Both the position numbers and the translations under genes were made by a program. Shown here piece after piece: positions 1-8,722 of a stretch of 31,844 bases of DNA. Positions within the stretch are counted from its first letter, which is position 1; every line of letters begins with the position of its first letter. The notes beneath the pieces were generated by a model. That model had not been told where the DNA came from. It made no database searches and worked only from the letters and a program-made list of their open reading frames with translations. Source of the stretch: Alphaproteobacteria bacterium (lineage in GTDB: Bacteria; Pseudomonadota; Alphaproteobacteria; RF32; CAG-239); NCBI GenBank assembly GCA_024408895.1, contig JAKSUO010000001.1, positions 1 through 31,844 on the forward strand, given 5' to 3'.

Positions 1-528
1 TAAGGTTTTGACTTTTGATAAACCGTAGCGTTTACCGTTGAACGAATAGCGCTCAAAATCGCAGTTTCCGGTGCGATTAATCTGTTCAATTAGCATACCG
101 AATACCGACAGCAAATCAGCTGACTGTCCGTATTTTTCATCTAAGGTAACGGCGTCACGGCGTGTTTTTTCGTTTTTTGTGCTGACACGATATTGCGGAA
201 CGCCGTTCTCATAAAACAATTCTTTGGTGCGTTTATGGGTAAAGGATTTTGTTTTAGTGAAATAGTCTTGCGGTTTAAATGTATCCTTATGGTATGTGCC
301 GACTGCGTGGTACATTCCCGAAAACGGATACAGCGCGCCGAACACGCCGGCTGTGGATATTGTTGTTTTCACATCATAATCTTTGTTATTGAAAAATCCA
401 TAGATCAACGTTTGCTCACAGGCATCAAAAGGACCGATGGAGGTTTTCATAAAATGTTTGATTTGTAACGCTTGAGCCGGTTTCAGCAGACCGAAAAACA
501 CAACTCCAAAAAAAATTAATCTTTTCAT
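1..528 (-). CDS. DUF3108-type exported protein, 3' end outside the window
   Basis: The minus-strand frame opens at the ATG at 526-528 and stays open to the window edge (176 codons, no stop). It begins with a Sec-type signal peptide: a basic start (MKR), a hydrophobic stretch and a likely cleavage after A-Q-A near residue 20. The mature part has a TAGVFGALYPFSG stretch, a Y-F-T-K-T-K segment, and a later block with an L-L-S-V-F-G-M-L core followed by NGKRYGL. This layout resembles DUF3108 proteins, which are periplasmic, of unknown function, and usually about 230-260 residues. The C-terminal part is missing only because the window ends. It is divergent from ddl, with 69 bp between the starts. 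No strong ribosome binding site is visible. Family assignment is by pattern only. Confidence 0.6.
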   Translation of the reverse strand, partial: MKRLIFFGVVFFGLLKPAQALQIKHFMKTSIGPFDACEQTLIYGFFNNKDYDVKTTISTAGVFGALYPFSGMYHAVGTYHKDTFKPQDYFTKTKSFTHKRTKELFYENGVPQYRVSTKNEKTRRDAVTLDEKYGQSADLLSVFGMLIEQINRTGNCDFERYSFNGKRYGLSKVKTL

Positions 529-597
529 ACTTTAGCCATTCATTAAACAATTTTTCCTACAATAGCAGAAAATTTCAGATTATAAAGGAAAAAATTC

Positions 598-1509
598 ATG
601 TCCAAAAAAGTTTTATTATTGTACGGCGGGTTTTCAGCTGAACGTGATGTTAGCATAAGTTCCAAAAATGATATTTCCGCTGCACTGAAAAGTAAGGGGT
701 ATAGTGTTGTTGAACACGATTTAACGGATGTCCGCAGTTTTTTACAAGTTTTGGATGAGGAAAAGCCTAATGTCGTATATAATGGGTTATATGGTAATTG
801 GGGAGAAGACGGCGAAATACAAGGCCTTTTGGATATGTTGCAAATTCCTTATACTCATTCGGGGGTGGCTGCTTCCGTTTTGGGTATGAATAAGCATTTG
901 ACCAAAATTTTGGCCGCGAATCTGGGAGTTAAAGTTGCCGATGGCGAATATAAAACGGCGCGAGAATACTTTGAAAAAGGGACTTCTGTGCCTTATCCGT
1001 ATGTCATTAAGCCGGTTAGCGACGGTTCCAGTGTCGGGGTATTCATTGTGAAAAATGCTGATGATGCTCGTAAGGTCAGCTATCCGAATAAAAGTGTTGC
1101 CGTCTTGATTGAAAAATATGTAGACGGCCACGAACTGACGGCTATGTGCCTTAATGGAAAAGCGCACGTTGTAACCGAATTAAAGGCAAAAAACGAGTTT
1201 TATGATTATAATGCCAAATATACTAATGGCATAACTTGCCATGTTTTGCCTGCGCAAATTCCTGATGAGGCGGTAAAAACTTGTTTGCATTATGCCGAGG
1301 TTATGCATAAAGCGGTTAATTGTAACACGCTTTCGCGCTGTGATTTTCGTTATAATGAAACGGATGGTGTCGTCTTCTTGGAAATTAATACAAATCCGGG
1401 TATGACATCACTGTCTTTGGTGCCGGAACAGGCAAAATATATCGGCATAGGTTATGCTGATTTATGCGCTGAACTGGTTGAAAATGCCACATATCGCAAA
1501 ATAAAGTAA
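598..1509 (+). CDS. ddl: D-alanine--D-alanine ligase
   Basis: ATP-dependent cytoplasmic ligase that joins two D-alanines for the peptidoglycan pentapeptide. At 303 residues it has normal family length. Visible signatures are the N-terminal GGFSAERDVSISS, the HSGVAASVLGMNK loop, the ATP-grasp lysine block YVIKPVSDGSSVGVF, EKYVDGHELT, and the C-terminal metal/phosphate motif EINTNPGMTSLSLVPEQ. The EFYDYNAKY segment keeps the tyrosine expected of a D-Ala rather than D-lactate enzyme. An AAAGGA sits 8 bases before the ATG and supports this start. In many proteobacteria ddl lies in the mur-fts cluster, but here it stands directly before the mreB elongasome genes. Function is secure; the specificity comment is inference from one residue. 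Confidence 0.96.
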   Translation: MSKKVLLLYGGFSAERDVSISSKNDISAALKSKGYSVVEHDLTDVRSFLQVLDEEKPNVVYNGLYGNWGEDGEIQGLLDMLQIPYTHSGVAASVLGMNKHLTKILAANLGVKVADGEYKTAREYFEKGTSVPYPYVIKPVSDGSSVGVFIVKNADDARKVSYPNKSVAVLIEKYVDGHELTAMCLNGKAHVVTELKAKNEFYDYNAKYTNGITCHVLPAQIPDEAVKTCLHYAEVMHKAVNCNTLSRCDFRYNETDGVVFLEINTNPGMTSLSLVPEQAKYIGIGYADLCAELVENATYRKIK

Positions 1510-1647
1510 TTAAAAAATTGTATGGCAAAAATCACGGTTAAGATGTTTATTATGATAATAACCGTATGGGCAGGGATACGGCAATGAGGCAAATAACGTA
1601 TGATACTCTGCTTGCCGAGGTATTTATAAAATAATCTAAAATATTGC

Positions 1648-1674
1648 TTGCACATTGGCGTAAGTTGGTATAAA
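1648..1674 (+). promoter_or_regulatory. possible promoter for mreB
   Basis: TTGCAC (1648-1653) and TATAAA (1669-1674) lie 39 bp before the chosen mreB start, but with a short 15-bp spacer; TTGCTT at 1644 would give 19 bp instead. The 203-bp ddl-mreB gap is the longest in the cell-wall block, so a promoter here is plausible. It also holds a 6-bp hairpin (CCGTAT at 1562-1567, ATACGG at 1576-1581) without a T run. Weak call. Confidence 0.3.
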
Positions 1675-1694
1675 AAAAGTAAAAATATCGTTAA

Positions 1695-2753
<1,059 letters not shown>

Positions 2754-2788
2754 GCAAAAGATAAACAAATTATATAGGGAAAATAATA

Positions 2789-3667
2789 ATGTGGCGGCGC
2801 GGTGTTCTGCTTATAAAATTCAGAGAACTTAAAGATATTTTGCGTCGCTCGTTTGTTGTTATTTTATTTATTGCTTCTTTCCTGTTCATATTAATATCCA
2901 AAGTTGACGGTGTGGTTGTGGAAACAGCGCACGGTTTGGTGATGGATGCAACAGGTCCGATTATGCAGGTGGTTGAATTTCCGTCGCGCATTATACATCG
3001 GGTGTACACATATTTCTATGATATCGGACGTATTTATACAGATAATCGCGAGTTGCGCGAAGAAAATAAACAAATGCTTATTTTGCAAAACAAGGTGCGT
3101 ACACTGGAAGTTGAAAATCAACTTTTGAGCAGGTTGTTAAATTATACCCCGCCGGAAGATGCTACTTTTATCAGTGCTAAAATCATTGCCGAATCGGGGG
3201 ACAATTTTACTCATATGCTATTGGTCTATATTGGTGATGAACCGGTTAAAAAAGGTCAGATTGTTTTGGGTAACGAGAGCGTTATCGGACGGGTTGATAA
3301 AGTGAGCGGACATTATGCCAAAGTGATTTTGGTAACCGATATTAATTCCAAAATTCCGGTTGTGGTTGAGCGCACGCGCGCTCGCGGCATTTTGGCCGGA
3401 GATAATACGGTGGCGCCAACCTTGTTGTTTACACGAGAAACGGCGGACATTCAAGAAGGTGATGTTGTTGTTACCTCCGGTGTGGGCGGAATGTTTCCGG
3501 CCGGGTTGCCTATCGGCTTTATAAGCTCAATTTCCGGACGCGAAATCAGTGTGGAAACAATGGCCGATATTAGCCGTGTTGAATATGTACGCATTGTTGA
3601 TTATGGTCTTTCAAACGAAGAAGAAATCCGTAAAGATTTTTTTGAAAGCAAAGACGATGCGCGATAG
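2789..3667 (+). CDS. mreC: rod-shape-determining protein MreC
   Basis: Bitopic inner-membrane protein whose periplasmic part scaffolds PBP2 and RodA. The 292-residue product has one N-terminal membrane helix (about residues 19-37), a coiled coil at about 85-112 (NRELREENKQ onward), and the beta-rich MreC core with ARGILAGD and VVTSGVGGMFPAGLPIG near residues 195-245. AGGGAAA lies about 8 bases before the ATG. It follows mreB by 35 bp, and its last 11 bp overlap mreD, which suggests translational coupling. The length is normal and nothing appears missing. Confidence 0.95.
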   Translation: MWRRGVLLIKFRELKDILRRSFVVILFIASFLFILISKVDGVVVETAHGLVMDATGPIMQVVEFPSRIIHRVYTYFYDIGRIYTDNRELREENKQMLILQNKVRTLEVENQLLSRLLNYTPPEDATFISAKIIAESGDNFTHMLLVYIGDEPVKKGQIVLGNESVIGRVDKVSGHYAKVILVTDINSKIPVVVERTRARGILAGDNTVAPTLLFTRETADIQEGDVVVTSGVGGMFPAGLPIGFISSISGREISVETMADISRVEYVRIVDYGLSNEEEIRKDFFESKDDAR

Positions 3668-4184
3668 TTGGCATGAAAAAATCAGGAGTTTTTTGTTGCA
3701 TCGTATTCCGTTGATTGCAACCTTGATTTTGATGTTTATTTTTTTTATGCCGATTAATTCTGTGAGGTTAAATTATTTTCGGCCGACGGTTGGTGTAATT
3801 TGCGTTTATTATTGGACACTCAAACGCGGTTATATGTTTAGTTACGTTTCGGCTTTTGTGGTCGGACTTTTGATGGATGTTTACAGTTCTTCACCGCTCG
3901 GGCTGAATATAGTATTTATGATGCTGTTGGTGTCGGTGATAAATTGGCTTGCTCGCTATTTTCAATCGGCGTCTTTTAATGTTTGTTGGGCACTGTTTGC
4001 GGCGGTTGAATTAGGGCAAATTTTGTTAAAATGGTTGGCTTTGACAATTTATTTCGGACGTTTGGTAGTATTAAGCGAAGTTATGATAAGTTATTTTTCA
4101 ACGCTGATGTTTTATCCGCTGATTGTTTGCCTTAATGTGTGGGTGCAAAATCATTTTTTGCCGCAGGAGAGGATAAATGAATAG
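3657..4184 (+). CDS. mreD: rod-shape-determining protein MreD
   Basis: Polytopic inner-membrane partner of MreC in the elongasome. The open frame extends back into mreC, but the sensible start is the ATG at 3657 (MRDSWHEKIR), giving 175 residues, close to the usual 160-175. Five or so hydrophobic segments are visible, starting with IPLIATLILMFIFFMPI. The MreD signature follows: RPTVGVICVYYW, then GLLMDVYSSSPLGLN, where the D-V-(Y/L)-x-x-x-P-L-G pattern is typical. It overlaps mreC by 11 bp and mrdA by 8 bp. There is no strong ribosome binding site, which fits translational coupling to mreC. Confidence 0.9.
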   Translation: MRDSWHEKIRSFLLHRIPLIATLILMFIFFMPINSVRLNYFRPTVGVICVYYWTLKRGYMFSYVSAFVVGLLMDVYSSSPLGLNIVFMMLLVSVINWLARYFQSASFNVCWALFAAVELGQILLKWLALTIYFGRLVVLSEVMISYFSTLMFYPLIVCLNVWVQNHFLPQERINE

Positions 4185-5988
4185 TGCCGATAACGAAAAA
4201 ATCAGAATCCTCGGAAGGCGCGTTATTGCTCTGATTATATTAAATTTGTTGGCGTTTATCACAATTGCCGGCAGGTTGTATTATCTGCAAGTTTATGAAG
4301 CGGATAAATATAAAGTTATGTCTGATGAAAATAGAATTTCAACCAGATTTTTAGTGCCTCCTCGTGGTGTAATTTATGATCGTAACGGTGAAATTATTGC
4401 AAAAAATGAGCAGGATTTTCAAGCGTTGTTAATTGCCGAACAAACTTCGGATATTGAACAAACTCTGGATACATTTAAACAAATTATCCCGCTTACCACA
4501 GAAGAAGAAAAACGTATTTTGAAAGATATCAAAAACAAAAGACGATTTATTCCGATTAAATTAAAAAGCGATCTTAATTGGGAGGAAGTGTCAAAAATAT
4601 TGCTGCATGCACCGGATTTGCCGGGGGTGGAAATTAATGAAGGATTGAGCCGTATGTATCCGTATTCTGAATTGTATTCTCACGTTGTAGGTTATATCGG
4701 ACCAATCTCAAAAGACCAAAAGGATATTAATCCGATGTATATGGTGCCGGGATTTAAAATCGGCAAGTCAGGATTGGAAAAATATTTTGATTATAAATTA
4801 CAAGGAAAAGGCGGAACAGTTAAACTGGAAGTTAATGCTTACGGCAGAGTAATGAAAGAAATAGAACGCAGTGCCGGCGAACAGGGCGAAAGTATGACAA
4901 TCACCATAGATTCAAGATTGCAAGAAGCTGCTTATTCTGCGTTTGGTGATGAAAGCGGTGCTGCAGTTGTTTTAGATGTTAGAACCGGAGAAATATTGGC
5001 TTTGGTTTCTAAACCGTCGTTTGATCCTAACCTTTTTACCAATGGCATAAGCTATAAACATTGGAACGAATTGCTTTATAACGAACGAACTCCATTGGTA
5101 AATAAGGCCGTTTCCGGTCAATATTCACCGGGATCTACTTTTAAAATTGTGGTGGCATTAGCGGCATTGGAAGCGGGAATAATTAACGAAGGAACGCATT
5201 TTTATTGCTCCGGCGGAATGGATATTGGCGATATTCGCTTTCATTGTTGGAAACATTCCGGACACGGAAGCTTAAATGTAGTTGAAGCCTTAAAATATTC
5301 TTGTGATATTTTCTTTTATGAAACATCTTTACGCACGGGAATTGATAAAATTCATGATATGGCCTTAAAACTCGGTTTGGGTAAAAAGTTTAATATCGGG
5401 TTGGATAACGAAAAAGAAGGTTTGATTCCTACATCAGGATGGAAAAAGGAAAAATATGGCCTTAATTGGGCGCCGGGAGATGCCGCCAATTCCGGTATCG
5501 GACAAGGATATGTTATGGTAACGCCGTTGCAATTGGCAACAATGTTGGCGCGTGTGGTAAACGGTGGCTATGCTGTTGAACCGACGTTTATTAAACCGAC
5601 AAAAGAAGAATTAAAAAAGGTAAAAAGGTTGCCTATATCCACTCGCAATATAGAATTGGTTAAGCAAGGAATGTTTGAAGTGGTTAATAGTGTTGACGGC
5701 ACGGCAAGACAAGCCAAATTTAATATCAACGGTGCTAGAATGGGCGGAAAAACCGGCACAACACAAGTACGACGTATTTCAATGAAAGAGCGGTTAAGCG
5801 GTATTATAAGTGATTCAAGATTGCCGTGGAAGCTGCGTAATCATGCTTGGTTTATGGGGTTTGCGCCGGTAGATAATCCGCGCTATGCCGTTGCGGTTAT
5901 TGCAGAACACGGGTCTTCGGGGGCCGGCGTGGCGGCACCGATTGCCAGCAAAATTTTAGCAACGGCTGTAAAACTTGATATAAAATAG
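4177..5988 (+). CDS. mrdA: penicillin-binding protein 2 (elongasome transpeptidase)
   Basis: Class B transpeptidase that cross-links peptidoglycan made by RodA during elongation. The 603 residues contain an N-terminal membrane helix (about 14-36), the pedestal region starting RFLVPPRGVIYDRNG, and the transpeptidase domain with all three active-site motifs. These are S320-T-F-K323 (serine nucleophile), S-C-D in KYSCDIFFYE, and K525-T-G. AGGAGAGG immediately before the ATG is one of the best ribosome binding sites in the window. The start overlaps the end of mreD by 8 bp. It is followed 8 bp later by rodA, its glycosyltransferase partner. Confidence 0.97.
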   Translation: MNSADNEKIRILGRRVIALIILNLLAFITIAGRLYYLQVYEADKYKVMSDENRISTRFLVPPRGVIYDRNGEIIAKNEQDFQALLIAEQTSDIEQTLDTFKQIIPLTTEEEKRILKDIKNKRRFIPIKLKSDLNWEEVSKILLHAPDLPGVEINEGLSRMYPYSELYSHVVGYIGPISKDQKDINPMYMVPGFKIGKSGLEKYFDYKLQGKGGTVKLEVNAYGRVMKEIERSAGEQGESMTITIDSRLQEAAYSAFGDESGAAVVLDVRTGEILALVSKPSFDPNLFTNGISYKHWNELLYNERTPLVNKAVSGQYSPGSTFKIVVALAALEAGIINEGTHFYCSGGMDIGDIRFHCWKHSGHGSLNVVEALKYSCDIFFYETSLRTGIDKIHDMALKLGLGKKFNIGLDNEKEGLIPTSGWKKEKYGLNWAPGDAANSGIGQGYVMVTPLQLATMLARVVNGGYAVEPTFIKPTKEELKKVKRLPISTRNIELVKQGMFEVVNSVDGTARQAKFNINGARMGGKTGTTQVRRISMKERLSGIISDSRLPWKLRNHAWFMGFAPVDNPRYAVAVIAEHGSSGAGVAAPIASKILATAVKLDIK

Positions 5989-5996
5989 AGGTTATA

Positions 5997-7130
5997 ATGG
6001 AATACGGTAATTTCGGATATCAACAACAAAGCTGGAAAGATAAAATTTTTCGGATGAATTTTATATATTTGCTTTTAATTTTTTTATTGGCTTGTGTGGG
6101 AACTGTGACGCTTTATTCCGCAGGTAACGGTAATTGGGAACCGTGGGCAATGAAACATATTATGCGTTTTATATTGGCAGTTATTTTAATGTTTATTTTG
6201 GCGCTGACAAATGCGCAAAAGTATTATAAATGGTCGTATGGCTTTTATTTTATATCTTTGGTATTATTGTTAGTGGTGGAAATTTTCGGTCATATCGGGA
6301 TGGGCGCGCAACGTTGGATCAATTTGGGATTATTTAAAATTCAACCGTCCGAGTTAATGAAAATAGGAATTGTATTGTTTTTGGCGCGCTACTTCAGTTC
6401 AATTACAATACAAGGAATTCAATCAGTGCGTAGCTTGGTTATTCCGGCAATCTTTACTTTGCTGCCGGTTTCTTTGATTATGTTGCAACCTGATTTAGGC
6501 ACGTCTTTAATGGTTTTGTTCACGGCAGCGATTATGTTTTTTGCCGTGGGCGTGCAATGGTGGAAATTTGCTATTGTAGGCGGAGTGGTTGGCGCAATTT
6601 TGCCGGTTGCGTGGAATTTTTTACATGAATATCAGCAAAATCGCGTCTTGACGTTCTTAAATCCGGAAAGAGATCCGCTCGGTGCCGGCTATCATATTAT
6701 ACAATCAAAAATTGCTTTTGGTTCAGGGGGAATATTCGGAAAAGGTTTTCTGCACGGAACACAAACTCATCTCAATTTTTTACCGGAGAAACATACGGAT
6801 TTTATCTTTACTATGTTTTCTGAAGAATTTGGTATGTTGGGTGGTTTGGCTGTTTTATTTGCCAATTTGCTGATAATTGCTTTGGGGTACGTTTTTGCCT
6901 TCAGGGCGCGCAGCTATTTTGCTAAGCTGACGATTATCGGCTTAAATACAAATTATTTCTTGTATGTCTTTATTAATATGGCAATGGTGATGGGTTTATT
7001 GCCGGTTGTGGGCGTGCCTTTGCCGTTGATTTCATACGGCGGTACAGTGATGTTTTCTATTATGGCCAGCTTCGGCATTATTTTATGTATGTCTGTTAAT
7101 GATACAAAAATATTTTTTGATGAAATATAA
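5997..7130 (+). CDS. rodA: peptidoglycan glycosyltransferase RodA
   Basis: SEDS-family membrane enzyme that polymerises lipid II into glycan strands together with PBP2. The 377-residue protein has about ten hydrophobic segments and the SEDS signatures AQRWINLGLFKIQPSELMK, LQPDLGTSLM, the catalytic-loop stretch GFLHGTQTHLNFLPEKHTDF, and GVPLPLISYGGT near the C terminus. An AGAGG lies 8 bases before the ATG. It is the last gene of the elongasome operon and converges on holA with only 4 bp between stop codons. No rho-independent terminator is visible there. Confidence 0.97.
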   Translation: MEYGNFGYQQQSWKDKIFRMNFIYLLLIFLLACVGTVTLYSAGNGNWEPWAMKHIMRFILAVILMFILALTNAQKYYKWSYGFYFISLVLLLVVEIFGHIGMGAQRWINLGLFKIQPSELMKIGIVLFLARYFSSITIQGIQSVRSLVIPAIFTLLPVSLIMLQPDLGTSLMVLFTAAIMFFAVGVQWWKFAIVGGVVGAILPVAWNFLHEYQQNRVLTFLNPERDPLGAGYHIIQSKIAFGSGGIFGKGFLHGTQTHLNFLPEKHTDFIFTMFSEEFGMLGGLAVLFANLLIIALGYVFAFRARSYFAKLTIIGLNTNYFLYVFINMAMVMGLLPVVGVPLPLISYGGTVMFSIMASFGIILCMSVNDTKIFFDEI

Positions 7131-7134
7131 ATAT

Positions 7135-8169
7135 TTAGCGGTGGGCGCGTAATTTATTCGCACCGCCGGCAAGGCGCATGATGGCGCGTTCCGCACATAA
7201 ATCGGCCGGCATTTCCGTTGTTTTGCAATCACGTTCACAATCATAGAGCACGGACAAGGCTGCTAAAAGCTGCTCTTTGTGCCATATTTGTAATTGTTTT
7301 TTGTAGGAATCCTTACGATAAAATATCAGTGGCGGGCGCATGTCTTGAATAACTTTATCGGTTGTTTTACCGCTTTCAAGTTGCGCAACACTGTCTAATA
7401 ATTTTAGAAAATGGTAGGAAATTTGCCGAATAACAGTTGCCGGTTCTTCGCCTTCGTTCAGCAAACGATTGAACATATTGCAGGCTTTGCTGACTTCACC
7501 TTCTGCCGTGTAATAGCACAAATCTTCAAAGTTGGCACCGGTCACATCACTGATTGCAGCCTTAACATCTTCTGTTGTTACGACATTTTTTTTACCCATA
7601 TACATAGCAAGTTTATCAATTTCTCCTTGATTTATTTTGCAATCCGGCGAAAGTCTGGCGCATAAAAATTGCATGGTTTGAGGAGTGGTTGTCAACCCTT
7701 TTTCTTGCAACATTCTTGCCGTATCTTGTGCAATATCAGCTTCTCTGTCTTCATAACATCCGACGGTGATGATATCTGTTCTTTCTTTGGCCCATACGAT
7801 AATTGAAGATTTTGTATTCATGGTTGATGATGTCAAAACAAGCAAGTTTTCGCTTGGCGAATTCGGCAACATATCTTTTAAAAAAGGTGCTAATGTATTA
7901 TCAGCATTTTTTACAACAATAACGCGCCGACCACCCATTAGCGATTGGGCATGAAATTCAGCATAAATTTCGCCGCCGTCTTTGGATATTGTATCCATAT
8001 CCAATTGCGAACAGTTAAAGGAATCGTTGGCGTCACCGCAGATTGATTTTACGCATTTTCCCAACAATGTTGCAATTTCACCATCATTCGGCCCAAAAAG
8101 CACAACACACTTTACCGCCGAATCGGGATGCATACAAAAATTTTCAAATTGTGCGGACTTAAAATTCAT
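7135..8169 (-). CDS. holA: DNA polymerase III delta subunit
   Basis: Clamp-loader subunit that opens the beta sliding clamp. The AAA+-like start VVLFGPNDGEIATLL replaces the Walker A of active ATPases, as usual for delta. It is followed by the domain III helices typical of HolA, such as YFLKLLDSVAQLE-like helices and RPPLIFYRKDSYKKQL. The open frame runs back to a TTG at 8214 inside lptE. The ATG at 8167-8169 (MNFKSAQ) gives 344 residues, the usual HolA length, and an 11-bp overlap with lptE, so it is preferred. There is no clear ribosome binding site, so coupling to lptE is likely. leuS-lptE-holA is a common alphaproteobacterial order. Confidence 0.88.
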   Translation of the reverse strand: MNFKSAQFENFCMHPDSAVKCVVLFGPNDGEIATLLGKCVKSICGDANDSFNCSQLDMDTISKDGGEIYAEFHAQSLMGGRRVIVVKNADNTLAPFLKDMLPNSPSENLLVLTSSTMNTKSSIIVWAKERTDIITVGCYEDREADIAQDTARMLQEKGLTTTPQTMQFLCARLSPDCKINQGEIDKLAMYMGKKNVVTTEDVKAAISDVTGANFEDLCYYTAEGEVSKACNMFNRLLNEGEEPATVIRQISYHFLKLLDSVAQLESGKTTDKVIQDMRPPLIFYRKDSYKKQLQIWHKEQLLAALSVLYDCERDCKTTEMPADLCAERAIMRLAGGANKLRAHR

Positions 8170-8722
8170 CAGGATTACCACGCTTGGTTTTAACCGAATG
8201 GAAATAAGCACCAATCCTTATGGATATATCATTTGCTAAAATTTTAGCACCGTCTTTTTCCACTTTTTTCTTATCAATTGTGGTTGAATAAGGATTATCC
8301 AACAAGTCATAGCTTAAAAAGATGAATGTTTGCCCGTTGACAAGTTGGCCGCTTTCTCTGTCCCATAGCGAATAAGCAAGTGTGTATTTTATCTTTTCGC
8401 GTGTGGCGGTAATGTCGTTACGCAATGCTTGTTCGGTGACACGGCTGTTGACAGGTTCTAATTTCAGAAAGTATTTGGCATTTTTAGGTGTTCCATAAGG
8501 GTTTAATGTATCCATTAATTCGTTTTTAACCAACTGGCCGATACGGTCAGTTGCGCCTTCAATTTTGATTTGAGCCATTTCCTGCACGATATTGGTATCA
8601 AATTTGTTGTTATAATACCACAAATGATTGCCGGACGTTTTTTCAACGTATAAAGGCTCAAACCCACAGGAACTCAGTGCACAGATTAAAAATGCCAAAA
8701 TACATATTTTTTTATATAACAA
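8159..8722 (-). CDS. lptE: LPS-assembly lipoprotein LptE
   Basis: Outer-membrane lipoprotein that plugs LptD and helps insert LPS. The 187-residue product begins with a lipoprotein signal (hydrophobic run, then lipobox L-S-S-C, lipidated Cys near residue 19). Next comes GFEPLY, the hallmark start of mature LptE, then the region DRIGQLVKNELMDTLNP and TFIFLSYDLLDNPYST. The start appears to be a TTG (8720-8722) with AAGGA 9 bases upstream, and no ATG serves as well. It overlaps leuS by 11 bp and holA by 11 bp, so the three genes are probably translated as a coupled unit. Confidence 0.85.
   Translation of the reverse strand: MLYKKICILAFLICALSSCGFEPLYVEKTSGNHLWYYNNKFDTNIVQEMAQIKIEGATDRIGQLVKNELMDTLNPYGTPKNAKYFLKLEPVNSRVTEQALRNDITATREKIKYTLAYSLWDRESGQLVNGQTFIFLSYDLLDNPYSTTIDKKKVEKDGAKILANDISIRIGAYFHSVKTKRGNPDEF

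Noticed and set aside
1522..1634. Two overlapping micro-frames (21 and 16 codons) between ddl and mreB
   Set aside because: Both are very short, with no ribosome binding site and no recognisable features; likely chance.
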